Below, piece by piece: positions 18,241 to 27,877 of a stretch of DNA of 64,000 nt (position 1 is the first letter of the stretch; each line of letters begins with the position of its first letter). This DNA comes from Marinomonas sp. MED121 (GTDB lineage: Bacteria > Pseudomonadota > Gammaproteobacteria > Pseudomonadales > Marinomonadaceae). The stretch covers positions 72,826 through 136,825 of the forward strand of contig NZ_CH672432.1 of NCBI RefSeq assembly GCF_000153025.1, in the 5' to 3' direction. The position numbers were made by a program, and so were the translations under genes. A model generated the notes under the pieces. It was not told the origin of the DNA and searched no databases. It was given only the letters and a program-made list of their open reading frames with translations.

Positions 18241-19539
18241 ATGGATAATCAAAGCGCGCCACAAAAACCTAAAACAAAGAAACCTCGAAAGTCTTATCGC
18301 AAGCCAAAACGTCAAGAAGGCGAATCAAATGTAAACCTTGATTCAAGCAAGGTTTGGTCAATTGAAGATTTTCAAGTACCTGAAGTCGAAGGTAAAGTGC
18401 GTTTTCATGATCTAAACCTTCCAGATCGACTATTAAAGTCGATTGCAGAAATGTCTTTTGAATATTGCAGTGAAATTCAAGCCGCATCTTTGCCAGAAAC
18501 CCTTCAAGGCTATGACCTGATTGGACAAGCTCAAACAGGTACCGGTAAGACGGCGGCCTTTTTGATTGCTATGATCAGTGATTTTATTGATTACCCCATT
18601 GAAGAAGAGCGTGATAGCCGCTTGGCTCGTGGTTTAATCATTGCACCTACTCGTGAACTGGCGCTTCAAATTGCTGAAGATGCTGTCAAATTGACTGTAA
18701 ACAGTGACATTAACATTGTCTCCTTAGTGGGTGGCTTAAGCTATGAGAAGCAAAAACAAATTCTAGAAAATGAACGTGTTGATATTGTTGTTGCCACACC
18801 GGGTCGTTTGATGGACTTTGCACGTAATAAGAAAGTGTTACTGAATAAAGTTGAAGCACTTGTCCTAGATGAAGCGGATCGCATGCTTTCAATGGGCTTT
18901 ATTCCTGATGTAAAAAGCATCATCCGCATGACACCGCATAAAGAAAAACGTCAAACCATGTTGTTTAGTGCGACTTTCCCTAAAGATATTCAAAACCTTG
19001 CACGCCAATGGACTTACTTCCCTAAAGAAGTATCAGTTGTGCCAGAAGAAACCACGAATAAAAACATTGAACAAGTTATTTACAGCGTTGAAGCTGATCA
19101 AAAGTGGCCTGTACTAGAAAGTCTAATCAAAGAGAAAGATAACCAAAGAACTATCGTTTTTGCTAATCGTCGTGATGAAACACGCGATTTATACGAGCGT
19201 TTGAAAGATGCTGGTGTTAACTGTGCCATGCTGTCTGGTGAAGTCGCTCAAGATAAGCGAGTTAAAACACTCGCAAATTTTAAAAACGGTAAGATTCAAG
19301 TTCTAGTTGCTACTGATGTCGCTGGTCGCGGTATTCATGTTGATGGTATTGAGCTTGTTGTTAATTACTCCTTACCAGAAGACCCTGAAGATTATGTTCA
19401 CCGTATAGGTCGAACTGGACGCGGTGGTGAAACAGGTAAATCAGTCAGCTTTGCCAGTGAAGATGACGCATTTATGGTGCCAGAAATTGAAAAAGTAGTG
19501 GGTGAAAAAATTCGCTGCGAATATGTAAGTAATCATTAA
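18241..19539 (+). CDS. rhlB: DEAD-box RNA helicase RhlB-like
   Basis: A 432-residue DEAD-box protein. A basic, lysine-rich N-terminal tail (KPKTKKPRKSYRKPKRQ) precedes the core: the Q-motif region, AQTGTGKT (Walker A), PTRELALQ, VLDEADRM, LFSATFP, VATDVAGRGIHVDG and HRIGRTGRGG. In E. coli RhlB works with RNase E in the degradosome. The assignment to RhlB over other DEAD proteins rests on the short C-terminus, the N-terminal FHDLNLP start and general resemblance, so the subfamily is likely but not certain. Confidence 0.8.
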   Translation: MDNQSAPQKPKTKKPRKSYRKPKRQEGESNVNLDSSKVWSIEDFQVPEVEGKVRFHDLNLPDRLLKSIAEMSFEYCSEIQAASLPETLQGYDLIGQAQTGTGKTAAFLIAMISDFIDYPIEEERDSRLARGLIIAPTRELALQIAEDAVKLTVNSDINIVSLVGGLSYEKQKQILENERVDIVVATPGRLMDFARNKKVLLNKVEALVLDEADRMLSMGFIPDVKSIIRMTPHKEKRQTMLFSATFPKDIQNLARQWTYFPKEVSVVPEETTNKNIEQVIYSVEADQKWPVLESLIKEKDNQRTIVFANRRDETRDLYERLKDAGVNCAMLSGEVAQDKRVKTLANFKNGKIQVLVATDVAGRGIHVDGIELVVNYSLPEDPEDYVHRIGRTGRGGETGKSVSFASEDDAFMVPEIEKVVGEKIRCEYVSNH

Positions 19540-19546
19540 AATGATA

Positions 19547-19597
19547 GCCAGCACCATGCTTTAATGGTGCTGGTAATGGCTTATAGAGCTGGCTTTT
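19547..19597 (+). terminator. Terminator region after rhlB
   Basis: GCCAGCACCAT and ATGGTGCTGG (19548-19573) form a 10-base stem with a six-base loop. A second copy of GCTGGC followed by TTTT (19588-19597) can pair with the same left arm, giving an alternative longer hairpin with a T-run. Confidence 0.6.
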
Positions 19598-19620
19598 AAA
19601 TCAGATTAGGTAGGGGGATT

Positions 19621-21051
19621 ATGCTGCAATTAGAGCACCACTACTCCCAATTAAGTTCACCATTTTTCTCCTACGGTCAAATCAAACCTCTTAAGGGCCT
19701 ACGCCTTTCTTTTACAAATCATGCCTTAGCATCTCAGCTTGGTATTGATTTTACTCATACAGAAACACTCGATATATTTTTGGGTAAAACGCCTTTAAAA
19801 AACGCATAAAGCATGGTTTATGCTGGTCATCAGTTTGGTGGTTTCAGTCCACAATTGGGGGATGGGCGAGGCCTTCTTTTAGGTGAGGTAAAAGATAACA
19901 AGAATAACTTGATAGATTTGCACATGAAAGGTGTCGGTCCAACACCCTATGCAAGACAAGGCGACGGACGTGCTGTCTTGCGCTCAAGTATTCGAGAGTA
20001 TCTTGCCAGCGAAGCCATGTATCATTTGGGAGTGGCCAGTACACGTGCATTAGCCTTGTTTGACAGTGAGGAAATCATATATCGAGAAGGGGCTGAACCT
20101 GCTGCGATGCTATTAAGAGGTGCCTGCACACATATCCGCTTTGGTCATTTCGAATACTTTTTTTATCAAAAGAAAACCAAAGAACTTGATGAGTTAATTG
20201 ATTATTGTATCAAACGACATTTTAGATCTATGGCATCACGTACACAAAGTATTATTAAGATGCTTGAAAAGATAGTTGAGAGCACGGCTAAGATGGTTGC
20301 CCATTGGCAAGCGGTCGGCTTTCAGCACGGTGTTATGAATACAGATAATATGTCTATTTTAGGAGAGACTTTGGACTATGGGCCTTATGGTTTTATGGAA
20401 GCCTATGATCAAAAATGGGTTGCTAATGAATCAGATTACAATGCTAGATATGCCTTTGAAAAGCAGCCAGCCGTCGCATTATGGAACTTAAATCATTTAT
20501 TTGTCTGTTTTTCAAAGCACCTTAGCAAAACCCAATTAATTGAAATTCTATCGCGTTTTGAGCCTTGTTTAATCAATCACTTCCAAGCACTAATTAGCGC
20601 TAAGTTAGGTTTAAAAGAAAAACATAAAGATGATCTAACACTCTTTTCTAACTTATTGGTATTATTAGAAAAAGAAAAAATCGACTATACTAATTTTTGG
20701 CGTAATCTAAGCCAAATGCAAGATGCTGATGATAAAGCGCATTTAATCTTAATGTTTGCCAATCGGCTAGATTTTGAGGCTTGGTTAGCCTCTTATATCA
20801 AAAGGCGTTCGTTAGAAGACAGTATTTGGTCGCAAGTCCGACTTGAAATGTTGCAAACTAATCCTAAATATATATTACGTAATTATTTAGCACAGAGAGT
20901 TATCGAAGCAGCAGAAAATAAAGATTATCGCGCTTTCGAAGCGTTAATTAAAGTGCTTGAAGCGCCGTTTGAGGAGCATGAAGATTGCGCCCATTTAGCG
21001 ATTCCAACTAATACTGAGCAAAAATCATTTTGTGTGAGCTGCTCATCTTAA
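19621..21051 (+). pseudogene. selO: SelO/YdiU protein AMPylase with one in-frame stop
   Basis: SelO is a pseudokinase-fold enzyme that transfers AMP to proteins. The full frame of 476 codons before the terminal stop has normal family length but is broken by TAA at 19807-19809. Residues before it (62) and after it (412, from ATG 19813) both fit SelO: YAGHQFGGFSPQLGDGRGLLLGE, LHMKGVGPTPYARQGDG, HGVMNTDNM, LDYGPYGFMEAY, and a C-terminal CVSCSS with cysteine where eukaryotic SelO carries selenocysteine. Aligned with E. coli the stop falls on a leucine, so TTA to TAA would explain it. It may be a recent pseudogene, reinitiated translation or a sequencing error. Confidence 0.85.
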
Positions 21052-21109
21052 GTCTAGCTTGCACACAGAATTATAAATTTACCTTAAAGCGGTAAGTTGG
21101 AGGTTAATA

Positions 21110-22141
21110 ATGACAAAGGAAACCGTTTGCGTGCTAGGGGGAGGGAGCTTCGGTACAGCACTAGCAAATATTATGGCAAACAATGGACATCTTGTTAGCC
21201 AATGGATGCGTAATGAAGAGCAAGTGGAAGAAATTAACTTAACCGGCTTTAATAGCCGTTACTTGCCAAAAGCACAATTAAGCGAAGAGCTAGTTGCTAC
21301 GACAGATTTGGAAGCGGCAATTGCAGAAAGTGATGCCATCTTCGTCTCTATTCCATCTAAATCATTTGAACAGGTTGTAGAGCGTATCACGCCTTTGCTA
21401 ACCCCTGATAAGATGCTCATTAGCACGACAAAAGGTTTTAACCCAAACCGCTTTGAACTGATGAGCGATATTTTATTTAGACAAAATGTCAGTGATCAAA
21501 TCGGCGTGTTAAGTGGCCCTAATCTCGCGAAAGAAATTGCAGCAGGCCAATTAACAGGTTCTGTTATTGCCAGTCCTAATGATTCCGTTCGCTCCCATGT
21601 TGTTGAACTACTTAAATCGCCGACTTTCAGAGTCTATGAGAATGCTGATATTAAAGGCGTTGAACTTGCTGGTGCGCTCAAAAATATTTATGCCATTGTC
21701 TGTGGTTTAGCGAAAGCCCTTAATGTGGGTGAAAATACCATGGCAATGATTATGACCCGGAGTTTGGCTGAAATGAGTCGTTTTGCGGTTCATTTTGGTG
21801 CTAATCCCATGACATTTTTGGGACTTGCGGGCGTAGGAGATTTAATTGCAACCTGCTCATCACCATTAAGTCGGAATTACCAGGTGGGCTTTGCGCTTGG
21901 TTCAGGCAAAACATTAGAGCAAGCCGTCGAGCAACTAGGGCAAGTCGCCGAAGGTGTGAATACTTTACGTATGGTCATTCGTGAAGCAGAAAAGAATGAC
22001 CTCTATATGCCACTCGCTTTAGGTTTATCTAAGCTTGTGTTTGATGGATATAAACTAGAAACGTTAGTGCAAACTATGATGACCGGCGAATTAAGGTGGG
22101 ATGTTGAGTTTGCAACTTATGAGGAGAATAAAAATGGCTAA
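21110..22141 (+). CDS. gpsA: NAD(P)-dependent glycerol-3-phosphate dehydrogenase
   Basis: Makes sn-glycerol 3-phosphate for phospholipids from dihydroxyacetone phosphate. It is 343 residues long. The Rossmann loop VLGGGSFGTALA is at the N-terminus, and KEIAAGQLTGSVIAS and the catalytic lysine region VELAGALKNIYAIVCG are followed by GLAGVGDLIATCSSPLSRNYQVG. A strong GGAGG ribosome site lies 8 bases before the ATG. The end overlaps the following DUF4389 gene by 8 bases, which suggests translational coupling. Confidence 0.96.
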   Translation: MTKETVCVLGGGSFGTALANIMANNGHLVSQWMRNEEQVEEINLTGFNSRYLPKAQLSEELVATTDLEAAIAESDAIFVSIPSKSFEQVVERITPLLTPDKMLISTTKGFNPNRFELMSDILFRQNVSDQIGVLSGPNLAKEIAAGQLTGSVIASPNDSVRSHVVELLKSPTFRVYENADIKGVELAGALKNIYAIVCGLAKALNVGENTMAMIMTRSLAEMSRFAVHFGANPMTFLGLAGVGDLIATCSSPLSRNYQVGFALGSGKTLEQAVEQLGQVAEGVNTLRMVIREAEKNDLYMPLALGLSKLVFDGYKLETLVQTMMTGELRWDVEFATYEENKNG

Positions 22142-22412
22142 GCCAGGTTATGCAGATCAAGCTTTTTGGGTACGTTTAGTCTTTATGGTGATTTATTGGG
22201 CAGTACTTAATATTTCATTATCAATATTTGGTATTTTGTTGATTATTTTGACAGTCATACGCTTTGGTTCTCAATTTGAGCCGGTCCCACTTGCTCATTT
22301 TATTTCAGGTTTATCAAACTTTATCAGTCAAACATTATCGTTTGTCTGTTTTCAAACAGAGGAAAAGCCTTATCCGTTCCAGGCTTGGCCAAGTGAAGAT
22401 AAAGGGAATTAA
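22134..22412 (+). CDS. DUF4389 membrane protein
   Basis: A 92-residue protein with a hydrophobic segment at residues 14-42 and a second weaker one, matching the DUF4389 family that often sits between gpsA and sixA in gammaproteobacteria. ATG at 22134, within the gpsA end, is chosen because GGAG lies a few bases before it; an upstream in-frame ATG at 22101 would add 11 residues inside gpsA. Function is unknown. Confidence 0.8.
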   Translation: MAKPGYADQAFWVRLVFMVIYWAVLNISLSIFGILLIILTVIRFGSQFEPVPLAHFISGLSNFISQTLSFVCFQTEEKPYPFQAWPSEDKGN

Positions 22413-22414
22413 TC

Positions 22415-22894
22415 ATGGCCATTAAACGCTTGTATGTATTGCGCCACGGTAATGCTGAAGCTCCAACCTTTGGGGATGATGCGGGGCGTAATTTAACGCC
22501 TTTAGGCGTGGAAGAAGTGTTATCTAGTGCGATGAAGTTTAAGCAGAAAGGTGAAACGCTTGATCAAGTGTTTGTTAGCCCCTACGTTAGAGCTCAACAA
22601 ACTGCACAACACTTTTTAAAGGCGATTAATTATAATGGGGTAAGCCAAACAACGGATAAAATTACGCCAAGTGGTAAAGCAATTGATGTTGCACTTTGGC
22701 TTTCAAATATGCAGGCTGATTCGGTTTTGCTTGTAACACATGAACCATTTGCTAGCCAAGTTGTCGATCTTTTAGCTGATATGCCTTTTCCCCATGACTT
22801 TATGATGCAAACAGCCACCCTGGCTGCAGTTGAAGGCGAAATATTAGCTACTGCTTGTTGCAAGCTGCGTTGGGTCATTAATGCTAACGACTAA
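22415..22894 (+). CDS. sixA: Phosphohistidine phosphatase SixA
   Basis: A 159-residue histidine-phosphatase domain. The RHG motif is at 10-12 (LYVLRHGNAEAP), the second block is FVSPYVRAQQTA and the later histidine is in LLVTHEPFASQVVDLL. In E. coli SixA dephosphorylates histidine of the ArcB HPt domain and of nitrogen-PTS proteins. It starts 2 bases after the DUF4389 gene, making a gpsA-DUF4389-sixA operon. Confidence 0.9.
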   Translation: MAIKRLYVLRHGNAEAPTFGDDAGRNLTPLGVEEVLSSAMKFKQKGETLDQVFVSPYVRAQQTAQHFLKAINYNGVSQTTDKITPSGKAIDVALWLSNMQADSVLLVTHEPFASQVVDLLADMPFPHDFMMQTATLAAVEGEILATACCKLRWVINAND

Positions 22895-22931
22895 GTTAGC
22901 CATTTATAAGATTAGAAAATAGATTAAACCT

Positions 22932-23804
22932 ATGATGGATCATAAAAAGCATGTTTCTTTAAATCATACCAAGTTGTCTCTTATCGAGTCTCATTCTAAT
23001 CATCCAGATACAAGTTGCTCAACTAAAATAGTGGCTTTACATGGGTGGTTAGATAATGCCGCTAGCTTTAAGCTATGCATGGACTTTATGCCAGATTTAC
23101 ATTGGTTTAGTTTAGATTGCGCCGGTCATGGTGAGTCTTTACACCGAGCAGAAGGGAGCTTTTATCATCTTTGGGATTATGTGTTAGATACGGTTCAATT
23201 TATTGAAGGACTAAATGCAAAGGTGTGGCTTGTGGGCCATAGCATGGGGGCATCTGTAGCCATGTTAGTCGCTTCTGTCATTCCTGATAAGGTACATGGA
23301 TTAGTTATGTTAGATAACCTTGGTCCTTTAACTTCTTCACCTTCCCAGAGAGTCTCACAGTTACAACATGCCATAAAAAAAATGGGGCATGAGAGACCTG
23401 AGTCTCGAGGCTATGATAACCAAGAGGCTATGATAAAAGCGAGAATGAATGGCTTTACTAAATTGGGTTATAACGCTGCTAAAGCTCTTATCTTAAGAGG
23501 TAGTCAGCTCTCTGCAGATGGCAGATATCGTTGGCGTCATGATCCTAAGCTCACTTTTCCTTCTCCATTTAGAATGGATAGGCAAAGCGTTGAAGCATTT
23601 ATGAAGTCAGTCTCTTGTCCAGCGCTGACGCTCCTTGCAAATCAGGGGCTTTTTGCAAATTCAATGAAAGACGCTGAGCTTATCTGTAACAAGTTTCCTA
23701 ATGGAGAGCTTGATTGGTGTGAAGGAGGGCATCATTTTCACCTTGAAGATGATACGCACCTAGCGGTTGCAAAAAAGATTTATGCATTTATAACAAGACA
23801 TTAG
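22932..23804 (+). CDS. Alpha/beta hydrolase
   Basis: A 290-residue alpha/beta hydrolase without signal peptide. The oxyanion region is ALHGWLDNAASF (about 35-46). The nucleophile elbow is GHSMGA with S104, and the likely catalytic histidine is in EGGHHFHLED close to the C-terminus. Members in this neighbourhood are annotated only generally as hydrolases or esterases, so the substrate is open. It is followed 30 bases later by a DUF4892 gene in the same direction. Confidence 0.85.
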   Translation: MMDHKKHVSLNHTKLSLIESHSNHPDTSCSTKIVALHGWLDNAASFKLCMDFMPDLHWFSLDCAGHGESLHRAEGSFYHLWDYVLDTVQFIEGLNAKVWLVGHSMGASVAMLVASVIPDKVHGLVMLDNLGPLTSSPSQRVSQLQHAIKKMGHERPESRGYDNQEAMIKARMNGFTKLGYNAAKALILRGSQLSADGRYRWRHDPKLTFPSPFRMDRQSVEAFMKSVSCPALTLLANQGLFANSMKDAELICNKFPNGELDWCEGGHHFHLEDDTHLAVAKKIYAFITRH

Positions 23805-23834
23805 ATAAATATTTTTATTGGATTACACTTTATA

Positions 23835-24683
23835 ATGGGTCACATGAAAGAGGCTGATATTATTAAAATCGATCTTAGAAAATCATTCAAAAAAGCGTTA
23901 AGGCTCAGCTCAGCTGTCGTTTTAACCTGTGCTTCAAGTGTATATGCGGCAGAAAGTTTTGATCAATATCAAGGTGCTTCCTTATTAAAATTTGATCAAT
24001 CCAATCAGACTGATTATTCGTTGCCACTTGCGAATTTGAAGAAATCCGCACGAGCTTGGATACCGATTAAGTCGAAGCGAGTTCAAGGCGACTTGTCATC
24101 GAGTTTATACAAATTTGGTCGGGATGAGGCTTTAGAAAACATTTATCAATTTTATAGAAACCAGTTAATTGATAATGCAAATATCCTCTACGAATGCCAA
24201 GGTAGAACCTGTGGTAGTAGTAATGCTTGGGCAAATAATTTCTTTAATGATTATCGCCTTAACGGTGCTGATGCAAACCAATCTTTATTAGTCGTTGAGA
24301 ATTTATCCTCAAGCCAAAAGCAATACCATCTTCTATACCTGAACCGTCGCGGTGCTGGTGATGTTGTACTAAGACTGGATAGCCTTGATGAAAGTCAGAA
24401 TGAAACAAAGAATGACATTCTGTTTCAAACGGGTATCAACAAAAAACTTGCTGTTAAAGATTATTTAGCACGCTCATATGATGGTAGCAATTTCTTTATT
24501 TTAGTGTCTACAAGCAAAGGACAAAGCCAAGCCAGTGCTTATCGTGAAGGCGAGACAGAAATAGAAAGCTTAAAACGTTTTTTAGGTGCTAGATTAGTAG
24601 AGAAGGTCACTTTCATTAACTTAGGTAATAAAGCCCTTCCTGATTATGGTGAAAATTCCATTAGCATTCTCCTTAATCAATAA
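23835..24683 (+). CDS. DUF4892 periplasmic protein
   Basis: A 282-residue exported protein. After a basic start comes a hydrophobic segment ending with SSVYAAES, a probable signal-peptide cleavage site near residue 40. The family marker CQGRTCGSSNAWAN lies near residue 121. This pairing with an alpha/beta hydrolase also occurs in Pseudomonas as I recall. The C-terminus resembles a small OmpA-like or YfaZ-type fold only weakly. Function is unknown. ATG at 23844 is an alternative start. Confidence 0.75.
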   Translation: MGHMKEADIIKIDLRKSFKKALRLSSAVVLTCASSVYAAESFDQYQGASLLKFDQSNQTDYSLPLANLKKSARAWIPIKSKRVQGDLSSSLYKFGRDEALENIYQFYRNQLIDNANILYECQGRTCGSSNAWANNFFNDYRLNGADANQSLLVVENLSSSQKQYHLLYLNRRGAGDVVLRLDSLDESQNETKNDILFQTGINKKLAVKDYLARSYDGSNFFILVSTSKGQSQASAYREGETEIESLKRFLGARLVEKVTFINLGNKALPDYGENSISILLNQ

Positions 24684-24877
24684 CCTTACCTTCCAACTAT
24701 GGAGGTGCGAAAAAGTCCTTAAGCCTTGGCGCGTGGAAACAAAAAAATTCATGGCGAGGGGCGCAACTTAATTATTGTTAAGATAGGGCTTTTAGAGCAC
24801 GTCCTCTTAAGCAACCCTTATTGGATAATAAGATAAAACCTTTATACTAATTATCAAATTATTAGTTTGGATATATT

Positions 24878-25645
24878 ATGGCGCGTAAAGCAAATATAAG
24901 TCGTGATGAAATTATCATGGCATGCTGGAATTTGTTAGAACAAAACTATTTTCCTAATATTCCAAGAGTTGCGGATTACTTTTTAAAACTAGATGGCAGG
25001 AAGTGTTCTAATACTACGTTTTTAAAAGCCATAACCGAATGGGAAGAGTTGTATAAAGAGCGACAAGACGCTAGCTTTCAGGATTTGTTTGATGTCTTTA
25101 CACCTAGTTTTAAGAAGTTTGAAAGGGACATAGGTCGTGATATACAGCAATTGTTAGAAGAGAAACTACATCATAGTGAAAATGACCAAGCTCTAAAAAA
25201 AGATGCTACAAATGGTCAATATTTATCCCTATCCGATTTCGTTGTGCAGCAAAGTCAGGAATTGGAGAGCCAAGCAAAAACCTTGGTTGAGTTAACTGAG
25301 TCCAACCAAGATGCACTGCAAAAATGTGAACATTTAACTGGTCGTTATCAAGACACCTTATCAAATCTAAAAGTACATCAGTCAAAACTGGAGCAACAGG
25401 ATAAGGAAATAAAAACCTTAAACCTTAATCTTTCACAAAAGGAGGTTGAGCTTGCAAGTTATGAGTTACAACTTAACCTCATAAAAGATGAAAGAGAGAC
25501 TTTGTTAGACCAAATCCGATCGCAACAGTGTCAAATTGAGAATCTTTCAAAACAAAATAATCATAAAGAGATCGAGGATTTAACAGAGCAGGTTAAAAAC
25601 TTGATTAAACTTCAAACAGAGAATGGCAATCAGAAAACGAGATAA
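24878..25645 (+). CDS. KfrA-like DNA-binding coiled-coil protein
   Basis: A 255-residue protein. Residues 1-60 (ISRDEIIMACWNLLEQNYFPNIPRVADYF) resemble the N-terminal DNA-binding domain of KfrA, a plasmid protein that binds DNA and forms filaments. Residues about 120-250 are a long coiled coil with heptads and charged residues (LVELTESNQDALQKCEHL and onward). KfrA-like genes also occur on chromosomes with unknown roles. It stands alone, 143 bases before prmB. Nucleoid or partition function is a guess by analogy. Confidence 0.7.
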   Translation: MARKANISRDEIIMACWNLLEQNYFPNIPRVADYFLKLDGRKCSNTTFLKAITEWEELYKERQDASFQDLFDVFTPSFKKFERDIGRDIQQLLEEKLHHSENDQALKKDATNGQYLSLSDFVVQQSQELESQAKTLVELTESNQDALQKCEHLTGRYQDTLSNLKVHQSKLEQQDKEIKTLNLNLSQKEVELASYELQLNLIKDERETLLDQIRSQQCQIENLSKQNNHKEIEDLTEQVKNLIKLQTENGNQKTR

Positions 25646-25788
25646 AGGGTTATTTTGGGCTTAATCATTTCTTTTTGAAATTTCCGCCATGAATTTGCGC
25701 TAAGGCTTGATAAATAGCATAAAAAACATCTGAAAATCCTGATAACAAGGTATAATGCATTTCTTTTATGTATATGAAGACAGGTTAA

Positions 25789-26694
25789 ATGAGCAGTAGA
25801 CAGTCCGCGCTTCGCGATCTATGTAGTATTAAAGATTTTATTCGTTATAGTTATAGCCGTTTTGTGAAAGCGGATCTTTTCTACGGACACGGCACTGATA
25901 ATCCTTGGGATGAAGCGGTACACCTTGTTTTAGGGGCGCTAAGATTGCCTTTAGATTTTGATAAAGATTTACTGGATTGTCGTCTCACAATTGATGAGAA
26001 AAAAAGTATTTTAACCATGTTAAATGAGCGTATTTCAAAACGTACGCCTTTACCTTATTTGCTAGGTGAAGCTTGGTTTATGGGCCTCCCCTTTAAAGTG
26101 ACGAAAGATACTTTGATACCAAGGTCTCCTATCATGGCGTTACTTAAAGACGAGTTTCAGCCTTGGTTAAAACAATATCCATTAAATATATTGGATATGT
26201 GTACTGGAAGCGGCTGCTTGGGTATTACGGCGGCATTAATATTTGAAGATGCAAAAGTAGATATTAGTGATATTAGCCAGGCTGCACTTGATGTTGCACG
26301 TCAAAATATAGAAATACATCAAGTGGAAGAATCGGTTGAAGCTATTCAATCAGATATGTTCGAAAAGCTTTTGCAGCGTCAATATGACTTAATTATTTGT
26401 AATCCACCTTATGTGGATGCTGACGACTATCAAAGTGCACCGCTTGAGTTTCATAGGGAGCCTGAACTTGCACTAACTTCTGGATTTGATGGTCTTGATT
26501 TTACACGCAAATTTTTGAATCAAGCCGCCGAACATTTACATGATGATGGCATCATAGTGTATGAAGTAGGGAATAGTGAAATTGCTTTGCAAGATGCCTT
26601 TCCCGACGTTCCTTTCATGTGGGTAGAATTGGAACAAGGGGGTAATGGCGTTTTCATTATCTCTAAAAAAGAACTTTTAGCACATTCATTTTAA
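25789..26694 (+). CDS. prmB: Ribosomal protein L3 glutamine methyltransferase PrmB
   Basis: SAM-dependent enzyme methylating a glutamine of ribosomal protein L3. It is 301 residues long. An N-terminal helical domain (to about 90) is followed by the Rossmann domain with ILDMCTGSGCLGI (134-146) and the substrate motif NPPY at 205-208 (IICNPPYVD). It is distinguished from PrmC by length and by its position before aroC, a common gammaproteobacterial pair. The two genes are 24 bases apart. Confidence 0.92.
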   Translation: MSSRQSALRDLCSIKDFIRYSYSRFVKADLFYGHGTDNPWDEAVHLVLGALRLPLDFDKDLLDCRLTIDEKKSILTMLNERISKRTPLPYLLGEAWFMGLPFKVTKDTLIPRSPIMALLKDEFQPWLKQYPLNILDMCTGSGCLGITAALIFEDAKVDISDISQAALDVARQNIEIHQVEESVEAIQSDMFEKLLQRQYDLIICNPPYVDADDYQSAPLEFHREPELALTSGFDGLDFTRKFLNQAAEHLHDDGIIVYEVGNSEIALQDAFPDVPFMWVELEQGGNGVFIISKKELLAHSF

Positions 26695-26718
26695 TTATTA
26701 GAAGAGCAAACAGAGTCT

Positions 26719-27810
26719 ATGTCTGGTAATACTTTTGGAACCTTATTTAAAGTCACCACCTTTGGTGAAAGTCACGGTATCGCATTAGGGGCGATAGTGG
26801 ATGGATGTCCTCCTGGAATTGAAATAAGTGAAGAGGATTTACAGAAGGAATTAGACCTTCGTAAACCTGGTACATCAAAGTACACGACCCAAAGGCGTGA
26901 ACCTGATCAAGTGAAAATCTTATCCGGTGTATTCGAAGGTAAAACAACTGGCACCTCAATTGGCCTTTTGATTGAAAATACCGATCAAAGATCAAAAGAT
27001 TATGGCAATATTCAAGACACTTTTAGACCTGCCCATGCTGATTACACCTATGATCAAAAATATGGTTTTAGAGATTACCGAGGTGGTGGTCGTTCTTCTG
27101 CGCGTGAAACAGCAATGCGAGTCGCAGCAGGTGCAATAGCAAAAAAATACCTTAAGACACGTTTTAACATTGAGGTGAATGGTTACTTATCCCAATTGGG
27201 ACCTATCAAACTTGATGCTAAAGACCTCACCCAAGTTTACGATAATCCATTCTTTTGCCCTGATCCTGAAGCCATACCTCAGCTTGAAAAGTATATGACA
27301 GAGCTAAGACGTGAAGGGGATTCAATTGGAGCCAAAATCACAGTTGTTGCTCGTAATCTTATGCCGGGGTTAGGTGAACCAGTTTTTGACCGTTTGGATG
27401 CGGATATTGCTAAGGCAATGATGGGAATAAACGCAGTCAAAGGCGTTGAAATTGGTGATGGCTTTGAAGTTATTGAGCAAAAAGGTAGTGAGCATAGGGA
27501 TGAGTTGACACCATCAGGCTTTAGTTCAAATCATGCCGGTGGTGTGCTTGGTGGTATTTCATCTGGACAAGATATTGTTGTGAACATAGCGCTAAAACCT
27601 ACGTCAAGCATAACTGTTCCAGGTAAAACTATTGATAGAGAAGGGAATGTTGCGGATGTCATCACAAAAGGCCGTCATGACCCTTGTGTCGGTATTAGAG
27701 CAACACCGATCGCAGAAGCTATGTTAGCCATTACATTACTGGATCATTTGTTACGCCATCGTGGACAAAATGCTGATGTGCAATGTGCTACACCAATCAT
27801 TACTAAATAA
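26719..27810 (+). CDS. aroC: Chorismate synthase
   Basis: Last step of the shikimate pathway, forming chorismate from EPSP with reduced flavin. It is 363 residues long. Signatures are [18 protein letters not shown] near the N-terminus, [22 protein letters not shown] and [18 protein letters not shown] near the C-terminus. It follows prmB closely and is ended by a clear terminator. Confidence 0.97.
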   Translation: MSGNTFGTLFKVTTFGESHGIALGAIVDGCPPGIEISEEDLQKELDLRKPGTSKYTTQRREPDQVKILSGVFEGKTTGTSIGLLIENTDQRSKDYGNIQDTFRPAHADYTYDQKYGFRDYRGGGRSSARETAMRVAAGAIAKKYLKTRFNIEVNGYLSQLGPIKLDAKDLTQVYDNPFFCPDPEAIPQLEKYMTELRREGDSIGAKITVVARNLMPGLGEPVFDRLDADIAKAMMGINAVKGVEIGDGFEVIEQKGSEHRDELTPSGFSSNHAGGVLGGISSGQDIVVNIALKPTSSITVPGKTIDREGNVADVITKGRHDPCVGIRATPIAEAMLAITLLDHLLRHRGQNADVQCATPIITK

Positions 27811-27822
27811 AATTATCAGACA

Positions 27823-27852
27823 TAAAAAAACTCGCGCAGGCGAGTTTTTTTA
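27823..27852. terminator. Bidirectional terminator after aroC
   Basis: CTCGC-GCAG-GCGAG hairpin flanked by an A-run on the left and a T-run on the right, so it can serve aroC (plus) and the convergent glutathione peroxidase gene (minus). Confidence 0.9.
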
Positions 27853-27877
27853 TGTCTTGAATTTAGATCTAAATATA

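Noticed and set aside
19807..19809. Selenocysteine recoding of the selO stop
   Set aside because: The codon is TAA and not TGA, and the C-terminal position where Sec would occur carries cysteine.
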